Shown here in pieces: positions 1 to 14,724 of a stretch of DNA of 64,000 nt. The notes under the pieces are model-generated. The model saw only the letters and a list, made by a program, of their open reading frames with translations, was not told where the DNA came from and did no database searches. Origin of the DNA: Kofleriaceae bacterium (lineage in GTDB: Bacteria > Myxococcota_A > Polyangia > Haliangiales > Haliangiaceae). How positions within the stretch are numbered: the stretch's first letter is position 1; the number at the start of each line of letters is the position of its first letter. The stretch spans positions 62,001-126,000 of the forward strand of contig JACKDR010000002.1 in the NCBI GenBank assembly GCA_020633495.1, written 5' to 3'. A program made the translations under genes and the position numbers.

Positions 1-1995
1 CGGGCCTGGGGCCTGCAGGTCGAGGACGCCGAGACCTTCCGCGAGCGCGCGCTGCGCCAGCACGTCCACACCGTCGAGATCCCGGCGCCGCGCGGCGCGA
101 TCCTCGACGCCCGCGGCCGGCCGCTCGCGGTCACCGCCGACGCCGAGTCGATCTACGTCAACCCCGGCGCGGTCGTCGACGTCGTCACCACCGCCGATCG
201 CCTGGCGTCGCTGCTCGACCTCGACCCCGCCGCCATGGAGGCGCGGCTGTCGTCGCGCCGCCACTTCGCGTGGATCGCGCGCCACGTCACGCCGGCGCAG
301 GCCGCCGCGATCCGCGCCGCCAAGCTGCCCGGCGTCGAGATCACGACCGAGCCGCGGCGCTGGTACCCGGGCCGGACCTCGGGCGGGCCGCTGCTCGGCT
401 TCGCCGGCATCGACGGCGACGGCCTCGACGGCCTCGAGCTGCGCTTCGACAAGCTGCTGCGCGGCCAGCGCGCCCGCTTCGACGCCCTGCGCGACGCCCG
501 CGGCAAGACCGCGCTCGCCGACGGCGTCGTCGACGCGGTGCCGGGCGCGACCGTGCACCTCACGATCGACCGCGCGATCCAGGACCTCACCGACGCCGCG
601 CTCGGCGAGGCCGTGACCAGCCACGGCGCCAAGGCCGGCGTCGCGGTCGTCCTCGACGTCCACACCGGCGCCGTGCTCGCGATGTCGAGCTGGCCGACCT
701 ACGACCCCAACGAGCCCGCCGACGCGGTCGCCGCCGGCGCCCGCAACCGCGCCGTCACCGACGTCTTCGAGATCGGCTCGGTCATGAAGATCTTCACGGT
801 GTCGGCCGCGCTCGACGCCGGCGTGACCCGCCCCGACGAGATGTGGGACGTCGAGAACGGCTCGTACCGGATCGGCAACCACACCTTCCGCGACACCCAC
901 CACGATCCCGAGCTGACCACCGCCGGCATCATCAAGCGGTCGTCCAACGTCGGCGCGATCAAGATCGCGCAGCGGCTCGGCCGCGACCGGTTCTACGCCG
1001 CGCTGACCCGGTTCGGGTTCGGCCACCGCACCGGCATCGAGCTGCCCCACGAGGAGACCGGCACCGTGCGCGACGGCTCGCGCTGGCGCGACATCGAGCT
1101 GGCGACGATCGCCTTCGGCCACGGCCTGACCGTGACGCCGCTGCAGGTGGCGTCGGCGCTGGCCGCGCTCGGCGACGGCGGCACCTGGCACACGCCGCAC
1201 CTGGTCGATCGCGTGGTCGGCGCCGACGGCGCGACCGTGTGGCAGCCGACGCTGGAGTCGCGCCGGATCTACGAGCCGAAGACCGCGGCCCAGATGCTGC
1301 CGATCCTCGCCGGCGTCTTCGAGCACGGCAAGCACGGCGGCACCGCCGGCAACGTCGTCGTCGAGGGCTTCCGCGCCGGCGGCAAGACCGGCACCGCCCA
1401 CAAGCTCGATCCGGTGACCAAGCGCTACGCCGAGCACACCTACCTGGCGTCGTTCGCGGGCCTGGCGCCCATCGACGACCCGCGGATCGCGGTCGTCGTC
1501 GTCATCGACGAGCCGCAGGGCAAGGACTACTTCGGCGGCAAGGTGTCGGCGCCGGTGTTCGCGACCGTGGTCAGCCAGACCCTGCGCTACCTCGGCGTCC
1601 CCGGCGACCCGTCGGCGCCCACCGCCGAGGATCTCGATCCCGCGCTGGCCGCCGCCAAGGCCCGGGCCGACGCCCGCGCCGAGGCCCGGGCCAAGGCCGA
1701 CGCCAAGGCGAGGGCCAAGGCCGACGACGACGATGACGTCGCCGAGGTCGTCGACCTGCCGCCGGTCAGCGAGGCGGTCGACGACGTCGACATCCCGGAC
1801 TTCCGCGGCGCCAGCATCGCTCGCGCGCTCGATCTTGCGCGCACCAGCGGCCTGGTCATCGACGTCGACGGCTCGGGTCGCGCGGTCGCGCAGGAGCCGG
1901 CGCCGGGCCGGGCCCCGGCCGGCACGGTGGTGCGAGTGACGTTCGCCGCCGGCACCGCGCCGCCACCTCCCGTTTCTCCTGAGAAACCGCGGTGA
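1..1995 (+). CDS. ftsI: Penicillin-binding protein FtsI (PBP3-type transpeptidase), 5' end outside window
   Basis: Septal peptidoglycan transpeptidase that cross-links stem peptides at the division site. The reading frame is open from base 1, so the N-terminal membrane anchor is missing; 664 codons are visible. They begin in the PBP dimerisation domain (PAPRGAILDARGRPLAVT, about codons 30-47). The catalytic triad motifs are present in order: SVMK with nucleophile Ser at codon 260, SSN at 314-316 and KTGT at 462-465. An Ala/Lys/Asp-rich linker (about 545-590) leads to a C-terminal PASTA-like domain (about 594-655). The gene precedes murE as in standard dcw clusters. A PASTA tail on FtsI-type PBPs is known from several phyla and may bind peptidoglycan (inference). 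Confident in the family; SpoVD-like naming would be the alternative. Confidence 0.93.
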   Translation, partial: RAWGLQVEDAETFRERALRQHVHTVEIPAPRGAILDARGRPLAVTADAESIYVNPGAVVDVVTTADRLASLLDLDPAAMEARLSSRRHFAWIARHVTPAQAAAIRAAKLPGVEITTEPRRWYPGRTSGGPLLGFAGIDGDGLDGLELRFDKLLRGQRARFDALRDARGKTALADGVVDAVPGATVHLTIDRAIQDLTDAALGEAVTSHGAKAGVAVVLDVHTGAVLAMSSWPTYDPNEPADAVAAGARNRAVTDVFEIGSVMKIFTVSAALDAGVTRPDEMWDVENGSYRIGNHTFRDTHHDPELTTAGIIKRSSNVGAIKIAQRLGRDRFYAALTRFGFGHRTGIELPHEETGTVRDGSRWRDIELATIAFGHGLTVTPLQVASALAALGDGGTWHTPHLVDRVVGADGATVWQPTLESRRIYEPKTAAQMLPILAGVFEHGKHGGTAGNVVVEGFRAGGKTGTAHKLDPVTKRYAEHTYLASFAGLAPIDDPRIAVVVVIDEPQGKDYFGGKVSAPVFATVVSQTLRYLGVPGDPSAPTAEDLDPALAAAKARADARAEARAKADAKARAKADDDDDVAEVVDLPPVSEAVDDVDIPDFRGASIARALDLARTSGLVIDVDGSGRAVAQEPAPGRAPAGTVVRVTFAAGTAPPPPVSPEKPR

Positions 1996-2062
1996 TCGTC
2001 CTCGCTCGCCAGCTTGCTCCCGGGATTGAAATCGGGGAGTCTGCGCGTTCTCACCAGGCGCC

Positions 2063-4899
2063 ATGCAGCTGAACACCCTCCTCGCAGCTCTGCCCAACGC
2101 CCGCCTCGTCGGCGACGGCGCCGTCGAGGTCCGCGCCGTGCGCGACGACTCGCGGCAGGTCGAGCGCGGCGATCTGTTCGTCGCGGTGCGCGGCATGTCG
2201 GCCGACGGCCACGCCTTCGTCGCCACCGCGGTGACGCGCGGCGCCGCCGCGGTCGTCGTCGAGCACGAGCAGCCCGGCCTCGCCGTGCCCCAGGTGATCG
2301 TGCCGCGCGGCGCCGCCGCGCTCGGCGTGCTGACCGCGCGGCTCAAGGGCTCGCCCGGCGAGCGCCTGACCCTGATCGGCATCACCGGCACCAACGGCAA
2401 GACCACGTCGTCGTACCTGGCCGAGGCGGTGGTCGCCGCCGCCGGGCTGTCGACCGGCGTGATCGGCACGGTCAGCTACCGATGGGGCGGCCAGACCCAC
2501 GACGCGCCGTACACGACGCCGACGCCGGAGGTCCTGCACGACACCTTCGCCGCGATGGCGACCGCGGGGTGCAGCCACGCGGTGATGGAGGTGTCGTCGG
2601 CGGCGCTGGCGATGGACCGGCTCGCCGGGGTCCGCTTCGCGGTCGCCGCGTTCACCAACCTCACCCAGGACCACCTCGACGTCCACGGCTCGATGGCGGC
2701 CTACCGGGACGCCAAGCGCCTGCTGTTCAGCGGCCACCTCGCCGCCGACGGCGTCGCGGTCGTCAACGTCGACGATCCCGAGGGCGCCGGCATGGGCGCG
2801 GTCGCCGCCGCCGCGGGCCACCGGGTCCTGCGGGTGTCGACCCGCGCCGACGCCGACGCCGAGGTCCGGGTCGTGGCGTCGTCGTCGACGATCGACGGCA
2901 TCCACGCCCGCATCGCGACCCCGCGCGGCGAGCTCGAGGTCGCGTCGCGGCCGCTGATCGGCCACTACAACGTCGCCAACGTCGCGCTGGTGGTCGCGAT
3001 CGGCGAGGCCCTGGGGCTGCCCCACGAGGCGATCGCGCGCGGCATCGCGGGCGTCGCCGGCGTGCCGGGCCGGGTCGAGCGGGTCGCCAACGACGCCGGC
3101 CTCGACCTGCTGGTCGACTACGCGCACACCCCCGACGCCCTCGAGAACGTCCTGACCGCGCTGCGGCCGCTGACCCGACGCCGGCTGATCTGCGTCTTCG
3201 GCTGCGGCGGCGATCGCGACCCGACCAAGCGGCCCAAGATGGGCGCCGCGGTCGCCGGCCTCGCCGACCTCGCGGTGGTGACCTCGGACAACCCGCGCAC
3301 CGAGGACCCGCGCGCGATCATCGACATGATCCTGCCCGCGGTGCCGGTGCCGTTCTTCGTCGATCCCGATCGCCGGACCGCGATCCGCGCCGCGGTCGCC
3401 GAGGCGGTCCCCGGCGACGTCGTCGTGATCGCCGGCAAGGGCCACGAGGACTACCAGATCATCGGCAAGACCAAGATCCACTTCGACGACCGCGAGGAGG
3501 CCGCCGCGGCCGCCGCGCTGCGGCCGCGGTTCGACGCCCGCTGGGTCGCCGACGAGACCGGCGGCGCGCTGCGCGGCGCCGGCCGCGCCAGCCGGGTCGT
3601 GATCGACACCCGGATCGCCGCGCCCGGCGATCTCTACGTCGCGATCCAGGGCGAGCGCTTCGACGGCCACGCCTTCACCGGCGACGCCGTCGGCCGCGGC
3701 GCGGTCGCGGTCATGGTCGCGCGCGACCACGCCGCCGCGGTGCCGCCGCCGACCGCGGTGATCGCCGTCGACGACACCCGGGTCGCGCTCGGCGAGCTGG
3801 CCCGCGGCCACCGCCGCCGCTGGGGCGCCGAGGATCCCGAGCGCCGCCTGGTCGCGGTCACCGGCTCCGCCGGCAAGACCACCACCAAGGACCTGATCCG
3901 CGCCGCGCTCGGCCACGTCGCCGCCGCCCACGCCGCGGTCGGCTCGCTCAACAACGAGACCGGCGTGCCGCTGACGCTGCTGGGCCTGCGCGCCCACCAC
4001 CGCTTCGCGGTGATCGAGATGGGCATGCGCGGCCCCGGCCAGATCGAGTACCTGGTCGACCTCGCCGAGCCCGACGTCGCCGTCGTCGTCAACGCCGGCA
4101 CCGCGCACATCGAGCTGCTGGGCTCGACCGACGCGATCGCCGACGCCAAGGCCGAGATCTGGCGCCGCGCCCCGAAGGTGGCGGTCGCGCCCGCCGACGA
4201 CCCGCGCCTGCTGACCCGCGCCCGCGCCGCCGCGCCCGCCGCCCGCTTGCTCACCTTCGGCGAGGCCGCCGACGCCGACGTCCGCCTGGTCGCCTACCGC
4301 GCCACCGGCCCGGGCGGCGCCGAGCTGGCGATCGACGCCCTCGGCGAGCTACGCACGCTGCACCTGCCGCTGGTCGGTCGCCACAACGCCGTCGACGCCA
4401 CCTGCGCGATCGCCGCCGCGATCGCCGCCGGCGCCTCGCTCGACGCCGTGCTCGCCGGCCTGGCCCGGGCCCGGCCGCCGCACATGCGCAGCGAGGTCGT
4501 CGAGATCGGCGGCCGCCACGTGATCGTCGACTGCTACAACGCCAACCCGGCGTCGATGGCGGCGGCGCTGCGGACCCTGGCCGAGCTCGCGGCCGGCGCC
4601 CGCGGCCTGGCGGTGGTCGGCGACATGCTCGAGCTCGGCGACCACGCCGAGGACGCGCACGGCGAGGTCGGCCGCCTGGCCGCGTCGCTGGACGTGCCGG
4701 TGGTCGCCCTCGGCCGCTGGAAGGACGTGGTCTGCGAGGCCACGGCGCAGCCCGCGCTGGCGTGGTCGACCGACGACCCGGCGGCGGCGGCGCGCCAGGC
4801 CCTCGCCGCCACCGAGCCCGGCGACTGGATCCTCGTCAAGGCCTCGCGCGGCATGCGCCTCGAGCGCGTCGTCGACGCGATGCGGGAGGTCGCGGTCTA

Positions 4900-4900
<1 letters not shown>
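2063..4900 (+). CDS. murE/murF: MurE-MurF fusion: UDP-MurNAc-tripeptide synthetase joined to D-Ala-D-Ala-adding enzyme
   Basis: A single 945-residue ORF joins two cytoplasmic Mur ligases acting consecutively in lipid II precursor synthesis. The N-terminal half (about 1-475) is MurE: ATP-binding GTNGKT at 109-114 and DNPR at 409-412, the signature for meso-diaminopimelate as third residue. The C-terminal half (about 490-945) is MurF, with its own P-loop GSAGKTT from residue 601, and adds D-Ala-D-Ala. Each half is close to the length of a free-standing enzyme, and no stop or frame break lies at the junction. ATG 2063 is the first start matching a MurE N-terminus. The stop overlaps the mraY start by one base. 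Such fusions occur in some bacteria but separate genes are the rule; the fusion may channel the tripeptide (inference). Confidence 0.95.
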
Positions 4901-6033
<1,133 letters not shown>

Positions 6034-6038
6034 CGGCC

Positions 6039-7441
<1,403 letters not shown>

Positions 7442-7445
<4 letters not shown>

Positions 7446-8677
7446 TCGCGGAGCGGCTCGCCGCCGACGCGCCGGCGCGCCCGGCGCTGGCCCAGCAGGC
7501 GCTCGCGGTCGACCAGCCGGAGCGGCCCTACGACCTGTGGCTGCTGGGCACGGTCCTGGCGATGCTGTCGCTGGGCACGGTCGAGATCTACGCGTCGACC
7601 GCCAGCGCCGCGTTCGACAAGTACGGCGACCCCACCTACTTCCTCAAGCGCCAGATCGTCTTCCTCGGCCTCGGCGGCTTCGCGATGTGGATCGGCGCCA
7701 CCTTCGACTACCGCCGGCTGTACCGGCTGACCTACCCGCTCCTGCTGCTGGCGCTGGGCCTGCTCGCCGCGGTCCAGGCCATGCCGGCGATCAACGGCGC
7801 ACGCCGGTGGATCCTCCTCGGGCCGCTGTCGTTCCAGCCGGTCGAGCTGGCCAAGCTGGCGCTGATCACCTACCTGGCCTACTCGCTGCGCCGCAAGGAG
7901 GAGCGGGTCAAGTCGTTCACCGTCGGGTTCGTACCGCACCTGGTGGTGTGCTCGCTGATGATGGGCCTGCTGCTGATGCAGCCCGACCTGGGCTCGTCGA
8001 TCATCCTCGGCGTCACGACCCTGGCGATGCTGTTCGTCGCCGGCGCCCGGATCTCGTACATCGTCCTGGCGGTGCTGGCCGCGGCGCCGGTCGCCTACCA
8101 GCTGGTCGTCGGCACGCCGTGGCGCATGCAGCGGTTCATGGCCTACTTCAACCCCGAGGCGTTCTCGTCGAGGGAGGCCTACCAGTTCCTGCAGGCCCGC
8201 CTGGCCATCGGCTCGGGCGGGCTCACCGGCGTCGGCCTCGGCGAGAGCCGGCAGTCGCTGGGCTACATGCCCGAGGGCCACAACGACTTCATCCTGGCGC
8301 CGATCGGCGAGGAGCTCGGCTTCATCGGCGTCGCGATCGTGCTGGTGCTGTTCACGATCCTCCTGTGGCGCGGCGTCCGCGCCGCGCTCGGCGCGCGCGA
8401 CATCTTCGGCGGCTACCTGGCGTTCGGCGTGACCATGATGTTCGCGCTGCAGGCGCTGCTCAACGTCGGCGTCGTCCTCGGCGTCGTCCCCAACAAGGGC
8501 ATCACGCTGCCGCTGGTCAGCTACGGCGGCACCTCGCTGGTGTTCACGATGTTCCTGATCGGCCTGCTGCTCAACGTCGGGCGGCGGCCGCTGTTCGCGC
8601 CGCGCGGCCGGTCGCTGGCCCAGCCCGGGCTGTCGGCGGCGCGGCGCAAGCGCGCCCGCGTCCGCGTGGTCGCCTGA
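7442..8677 (+). CDS. ftsW: FtsW, SEDS-family septal peptidoglycan glycosyltransferase
   Basis: SEDS membrane polymerase working with the FtsI transpeptidase at the septum. GTG 7442 overlaps the murD stop by four bases (GTGA) and gives 411 residues. A cytoplasmic N-tail of about 30 residues is followed by roughly ten TM helices. SEDS landmarks: NGARRWILLGPLSFQPVELAKL, the large extracytoplasmic loop containing AYQFLQARLAIGSGGLTGVGLG and GHNDFILAPIGEELGF, and VVPNKGITLPLVSYGGTS near the C-terminus. Position between murD and murG and the presence of ftsI nearby favour FtsW over RodA. Confidence 0.94.
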
Positions 8678-8699
8678 GGCGCGGGGAGAGGGCGCGACG

Positions 8700-9827
<1,128 letters not shown>

Positions 9828-9852
9828 CGTTTCCAGGCGACCGAGGCGCACC

Positions 9853-11267
<1,415 letters not shown>

Positions 11268-11271
<4 letters not shown>

Positions 11272-12290
11272 ACAGCGGCCTCGACGACGGGCTCGTGCTC
11301 GTCGGCGACGAGCTCGAGGCCGCGGCCGAGGCGCGGGACCCGGCGCCGGCGGCGCCCGCCGCCCGCAACCCGCGATCGGCGCTGACCGACGACGACCGCG
11401 CGGCGCTGGCCGCGCTGCTCGGCGACGCGGTGCGGTTCGACGAGCCGATGCGGCGGCACACGACGCTGAAGATCGGCGGCCCCGCCGACGCCCTCGCCGA
11501 GCCCGCCAGCGTCGAGGCGACCCGCGCGCTGGCCGCGCTGTGCGTCGCGCGCGGCCTGGCGATGACGCCGATCGGCGCCGGCTCGAACCTGCTGGTCCGC
11601 GACGGCGGCGTCCGCGGCGTCGTCATCGGCACGCGCGCGCTGCGCGGCCTGGCCCGGCTGGGCGCCACCGGGCTGCGGGTCGAGGCCGGGGTCTCGACCG
11701 GCAAGGTGCTCAAGACCGCGCTCGCGGCCGACCTCGGCGGCGTCGAGTTCCTCGGCGGCGTGCCGGGCTCGATCGGCGGCGGCCTGATCATGAACGCCGG
11801 CACCTACCTCGGCGAGCTCAAGGACGTCACCCGCACCGTGACCACGGTGCGCCTCGCCGACGGCGAGCTGGTCGTCCGCGACAACGCGGCGTGCCGGTTC
11901 GTCTACCGCGGCTCGGCGCTGCCGCCCGACGAGCTGGTCGTCGCCGCCGACCTCGAGCTGACGCCGCGGCCGCGCGCCGAGATGGAGCCGGTGATCAAGG
12001 CGCTGCGCCAGCGCCGCCACGATCGCGAGCCCAAGAAGGTGTCGAACTCGGGCTCGACGTTCAAGAACCCGCCCGGCGAGTTCGCCGGGCGCCTGATCGA
12101 GGCGTGCGAGCTGAAGGGCACGCGGGTCGGCGACGCCGTGGTGTCGCCGGCGCACGCCAACTGGCTGGTCAACGAGGGCGCGGCGCGCGCCGCCGATCTG
12201 CTCGCGCTGATCGCGCAGGTGCGCGCCCGGGTCGCCGAGGTCCACGGCGTCACGCTCGAGCTCGAGGTCAAGGTCATCGGCGAGGACTGA
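11268..12290 (+). CDS. murB: UDP-N-acetylenolpyruvoylglucosamine reductase MurB
   Basis: FAD- and NADPH-dependent reductase producing UDP-MurNAc. GTG 11268 overlaps the murC stop. An unconserved acidic/Ala-rich N-tail of about 55 residues precedes HTTLKIGGPADALAEP, the usual beginning of the FAD domain, so a later start near 11449 cannot be excluded. FAD-binding PIGAGSNLLVRDGGVRGVV and GVPGSIGGGLIMNAGTYLGE are clear. SNSGSTFKNPPG contains the catalytic Ser, and the shorter domain 3 fits a type II MurB. The last gene before ddl; 45 bases separate them. Confidence 0.94.
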
Positions 12291-12335
12291 CCGCGGGAAC
12301 ACCGGGGTCGCCGACGACGTTTCGTGAGAGGACGT

Positions 12336-13247
12336 ATGCCGTTTCGCAACAAGCGGATCGCCGTGCTGATGGGCGGGATCTCCGCCGAGCGCGAGGTGTC
12401 GCTGGGCACCGGCGCCGGCGTGCTCGCCGCGCTGCAGTCGCGCGACTACGACGTCGTCGGCGTCGACTGGGCGCCCGGCACCAGCCTGCCGCGCCTGCTC
12501 GAGGACGCTGGCGCCCAGGTGGTGTGGAACGCGCTGCACGGCACCCCCGGCGAGGACGGCTCGGTGCAGGGGCTGTGCGTGTGCCTGGGCCTGCCGTGCA
12601 CCGGCTCGGGCGTGCTGGCGTCGGCGCTGGCCATGGACAAGGTGGCGTCGAAGCGCATCTTCGAGAGCCACGGCGTGCCGACCCCGGCGTGGCGCCTGCT
12701 CGCCGCCACCGACGGCGCCGACGCCCTCGCCGACGTCCCGCTGCCGCTGGTGGTCAAGCCCAGCAACGAGGGCAGCTCGGTCGGCGTGTCGATCGTCGAG
12801 GATCGCGCCGCGCTCGCCGACGCGATCGCGCTGGCCCGCCGCTTCCACGGCCCGGTCCTGGTCGAGGAGTACATCGCCGGCACCGAGGTCTTCGTCGGCA
12901 TCCTCGACGACGCCGTGCTCGGCTCGGTCGAGGTCCGACCCGCGACCAAGTTCTACGACTACGAGGCCAAGTACAAGCGCACCGACACGACCTACCTCCT
13001 GCCGCCCGAGCTGCCCGCGCCGGTGCTCGCGCAGGTCGAGGCCTCGGCCCTCGAGGCCTACCGCGCCCTCGGCTGCACCGGCCACGCCCGACCCGACGTC
13101 CGCGTCGATCCCCAGGGCCGCGGCTTCGTCCTCGAGGTCAACACCCTGCCCGGCATGACCGCGACCAGCCTGCTGCCCAAGATCGCCAAGCAGGCCGGCA
13201 TCGACTACGCGACCCTCTGCGAGCGCATCCTCGCCTCGGCCCGCTGA
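12336..13247 (+). CDS. ddl: D-alanine--D-alanine ligase Ddl
   Basis: ATP-grasp ligase forming the D-Ala-D-Ala dipeptide used by MurF. ATG 12336 follows agagga; an in-frame GTG at 12324 lacks a ribosome-binding site. About 303 residues, normal for Ddl. Motifs seen: VLMGGISAEREVSLGTG, the HGTPGEDGSVQGL loop, TGSGVLASALAMDK, the ATP-grasp lysine in VVKPSNEGSSVGVS, and LEVNTLPGMTATSLLP near the C-terminus. This is the last gene of the first dcw block; ftsQ, normally next, lies 38.6 kb downstream. Confidence 0.95.
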   Translation: MPFRNKRIAVLMGGISAEREVSLGTGAGVLAALQSRDYDVVGVDWAPGTSLPRLLEDAGAQVVWNALHGTPGEDGSVQGLCVCLGLPCTGSGVLASALAMDKVASKRIFESHGVPTPAWRLLAATDGADALADVPLPLVVKPSNEGSSVGVSIVEDRAALADAIALARRFHGPVLVEEYIAGTEVFVGILDDAVLGSVEVRPATKFYDYEAKYKRTDTTYLLPPELPAPVLAQVEASALEAYRALGCTGHARPDVRVDPQGRGFVLEVNTLPGMTATSLLPKIAKQAGIDYATLCERILASAR

Positions 13248-13291
13248 GCCGGCAGACGAACCGGGCTGAGGTCGCAAGGGTCGATGGGGTC

Positions 13292-13350
13292 CCGCTCATC
13301 TCGAGCGGAGCCCGAGCGGCGCAGCCGCGAGGGCGTAGTCGAGGCGGCGG
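13292..13350 (+). repeat. Hairpin repeat element, copy R1 (+ orientation)
   Basis: About 59 bases between ddl and the GIY-YIG gene. It begins CCGCTCATCTCGAGCG and ends with GTAGTCGAGGCGGCGGG, divergent forms of the element ends seen in R2. The core is a perfect hairpin GCGGC-GCA-GCCGC at 13316-13328. No reading frame is evident. Confidence 0.75.
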
Positions 13351-13370
13351 GCACCGGGTCGCATTCCTCC

Positions 13371-13430
13371 CCGCTCACCCCGAGCGCAGGCGGAGGTGCG
13401 CAGCACCGACGCCGGAGTCGAGGGGGCGGG
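13371..13430 (+). repeat. Hairpin repeat element, copy R2, flanking the 3' side of the GIY-YIG gene
   Basis: A 60-base element beginning CCGCTCACCCCGAGCG and ending GGAGTCGAGGGGGCGGG, with hairpin GGTGC-GCA-GCACC at 13395-13407. It lies 20 bases beyond the stop of the GIY-YIG gene. Copy R3 beyond the start of that gene carries the same ends in inverted orientation, so the gene is bracketed by inverted copies. Confidence 0.85.
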
Positions 13431-13450
13431 TGCAGGTCCGCACCGCCTTC

Positions 13451-13741
13451 TCAGCATCTGCCCCGCGCCAGCCGCTTCATCGCGACCCAGTCGCCACGGA
13501 TCAACGCCTCCTTCTTGGCGCGACTCCAGCGCTTCACCTTCCGCTCCGCCTGGAACGCTTCGTCACGGGTCGCGAACTCGGCCTGGTAGACCAACGCGAA
13601 CGGATGGCGCCGCGATCGCGCCATGTAGCCGTCGAACCAGCCGACCTCGTGCTGCGCGAGTCGGCGTGCGAGGTCGTCGGTGTGTCCGACGTACAGCGAC
13701 CCGTCCCAGCATCGCAGAATGTACACGTGAAACGCCGCCAC
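13451..13741 (-). CDS. Small single-domain GIY-YIG nuclease-family protein
   Basis: Ninety-six residues forming a stand-alone GIY-YIG domain of the UPF0213/YhbQ-like type. Visible landmarks are VYIL (6-9), LYVGHT (16-21), Arg26/Arg27 on the following helix, and Glu66 in AERKVKRWSRAKK, corresponding to the tyrosines, arginine and metal-binding glutamate of the family. The C-terminal half (KRWSRAKKEALIRGDW) is typical of a subfamily of small bacterial proteins. Start GTG 13741 is the only one giving a complete first strand, although no ribosome-binding site is obvious. No DNA-binding domain is fused. The gene is bracketed by inverted repeat elements R2 and R3 and adjoins a tandem array of the same element. 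A role in moving or processing the repeats is inference; solitary GIY-YIG proteins mostly have unknown function. Confidence 0.9.
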   Translation of the reverse strand: MAAFHVYILRCWDGSLYVGHTDDLARRLAQHEVGWFDGYMARSRRHPFALVYQAEFATRDEAFQAERKVKRWSRAKKEALIRGDWVAMKRLARGRC

Positions 13742-13774
13742 CGACGGGGGATCTAGCGCATGCAGCTGACAGCT

Positions 13775-13835
13775 GCCCGCCCCCTCGACTCCGGGGTCGG
13801 CGCTTCGCGCCTCCCCCTCCGCTCGGGGTGAGCGG
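13775..13835 (-). repeat. Hairpin repeat element, copy R3 (inverted), flanking the 5' side of the GIY-YIG gene
   Basis: Read on the - strand it begins CCGCTCACCCCGAGCG and ends GGAGTCGAGGGGGCGGG, the same ends as R2, but the interior differs. The hairpin (13799-13811) is GGCGC-TTC-GCGCC on +. Compared with R2 the stem base pairs change together, so pairing is kept. It lies 34 bases upstream of the GIY-YIG start. The next 115 bases (13836-13950) show only fragments of similar sequence. Confidence 0.85.
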
Positions 13836-13950
13836 ATCGGAGGAACATCGGGACGAAGACGCCCCCCTGCTGTGTCCGGACTTCGGCCATTACCGTCCCT
13901 CGCGTAGCACCGACGCCCGGAGGCGGAGGGCCGCGCCGAGGCTCCCTCTG

Positions 13951-14554
13951 CCGCTCATCCCGAGCGCAGGTCCGCCACCCCGTCGCCGCTCCCCCCGAGC
14001 GCAGGCGGAGGCGCGCAACACCGACGCCGCAGTCGAGGAGGCGGCACCGTTTCACAGCACCGACGCCGCTCACCTCGAGCGCAGGTCCGCCACGCCGACG
14101 CCGCTCACCCCGAGCGCAGGCGGAGGCGCGCAACACCGACGCCGCAGTCGAGGAGGTGGCACCGTTTCACAGCACCGACGCCGCTCACCCCGAGCGCAGG
14201 CGGAGGTGCGCACCCCGAGCGCACGGAGGTGCGACGCCGCTCACCCCGAGCGCAGGCGGAGGTGCGCAGCACCGACGCCGCTCACCCCGAGCGCAGGCGG
14301 AGGTGCGCAGCACCGACGCCGCTCACCCCGAGCGCAGGCGGAGGTGCGCAGCACCGACGCCGCTCACCCGCAGGCAGCGCACGCCGCGGCGCAGGCGGAG
14401 GTGCGCAGCACCGACGCCGCTCACCCCCCGAGCGCAGGCGGAGGTGCGCAGCACCGACGCCGCTCACCCCGAGCGCAGGTCCGCCACCTCGACGCCGCTC
14501 ACCCCGAGCGCAGGCGGAGGTGCGCAGCACCGACGCCGGAGTCGAGGGGGCGGG
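13951..14554 (+). repeat. Tandem array of the hairpin element (41-bp periodicity)
   Basis: About 600 non-coding bases built from the left part of the element repeated head to tail. Perfect 41-base units start at 14239, 14280 and 14321; a shortened or altered unit follows at 14362, a 42-base unit starts at 14419, a 35-base unit at 14462 and a last unit at 14497. Each begins GCTCACCCCGAGCGCAGG and most contain the hairpin GGTGC-GCA-GCACC. The array ends with the right element end (GGAGTCGAGGGGGCGGG) at about 14538-14554. The proximal part (13997-14187) holds a larger repeat of about 115 bases. There are no unique spacers, so it is not CRISPR. The long translated frames across it are repeat artefacts. 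Confidence 0.88.
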
Positions 14555-14724
14555 TACCGCGATGCACGCCGTGCCCCGCGGTAGCCGTCCGGCAGCCGCG
14601 GGACCCGGAGCTCGCCGCGCCGGTGCGCCGGTGCGCCTGCGGCGCGGCGCGGCTGACGCGGCGGGCCGGGGCGCGTCAATCAGGGATGATGATCGGCGTC
14701 ATCGCGCGCGCTATCGTGCCGCGC

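Noticed and set aside
2051..4108. Long - strand frame opposite murEF, and similar frames opposite most genes
   Set aside because: Composition is Arg/Gly/His-rich and mirrors codon structure of the + strand genes, which have clear family motifs.
13451..13741. Homing endonuclease or group I intron remnant
   Set aside because: The protein is a minimal GIY-YIG domain without DNA-binding modules, and no intron core or interrupted gene is visible around it.
14239..14554. Possible CRISPR array (41-base repeats)
   Set aside because: Units abut directly without unique spacers and no cas genes are near; it is a tandem array of an interspersed hairpin element.
13396..14724. Long Pro/Arg/Thr-rich reading frames across the repeat patch, including an N-terminal extension of the MYXO-CTERM-like protein
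   Set aside because: They are translations of the repeat in GC-rich DNA without stops. The signal peptide at 14725 fixes the real start.
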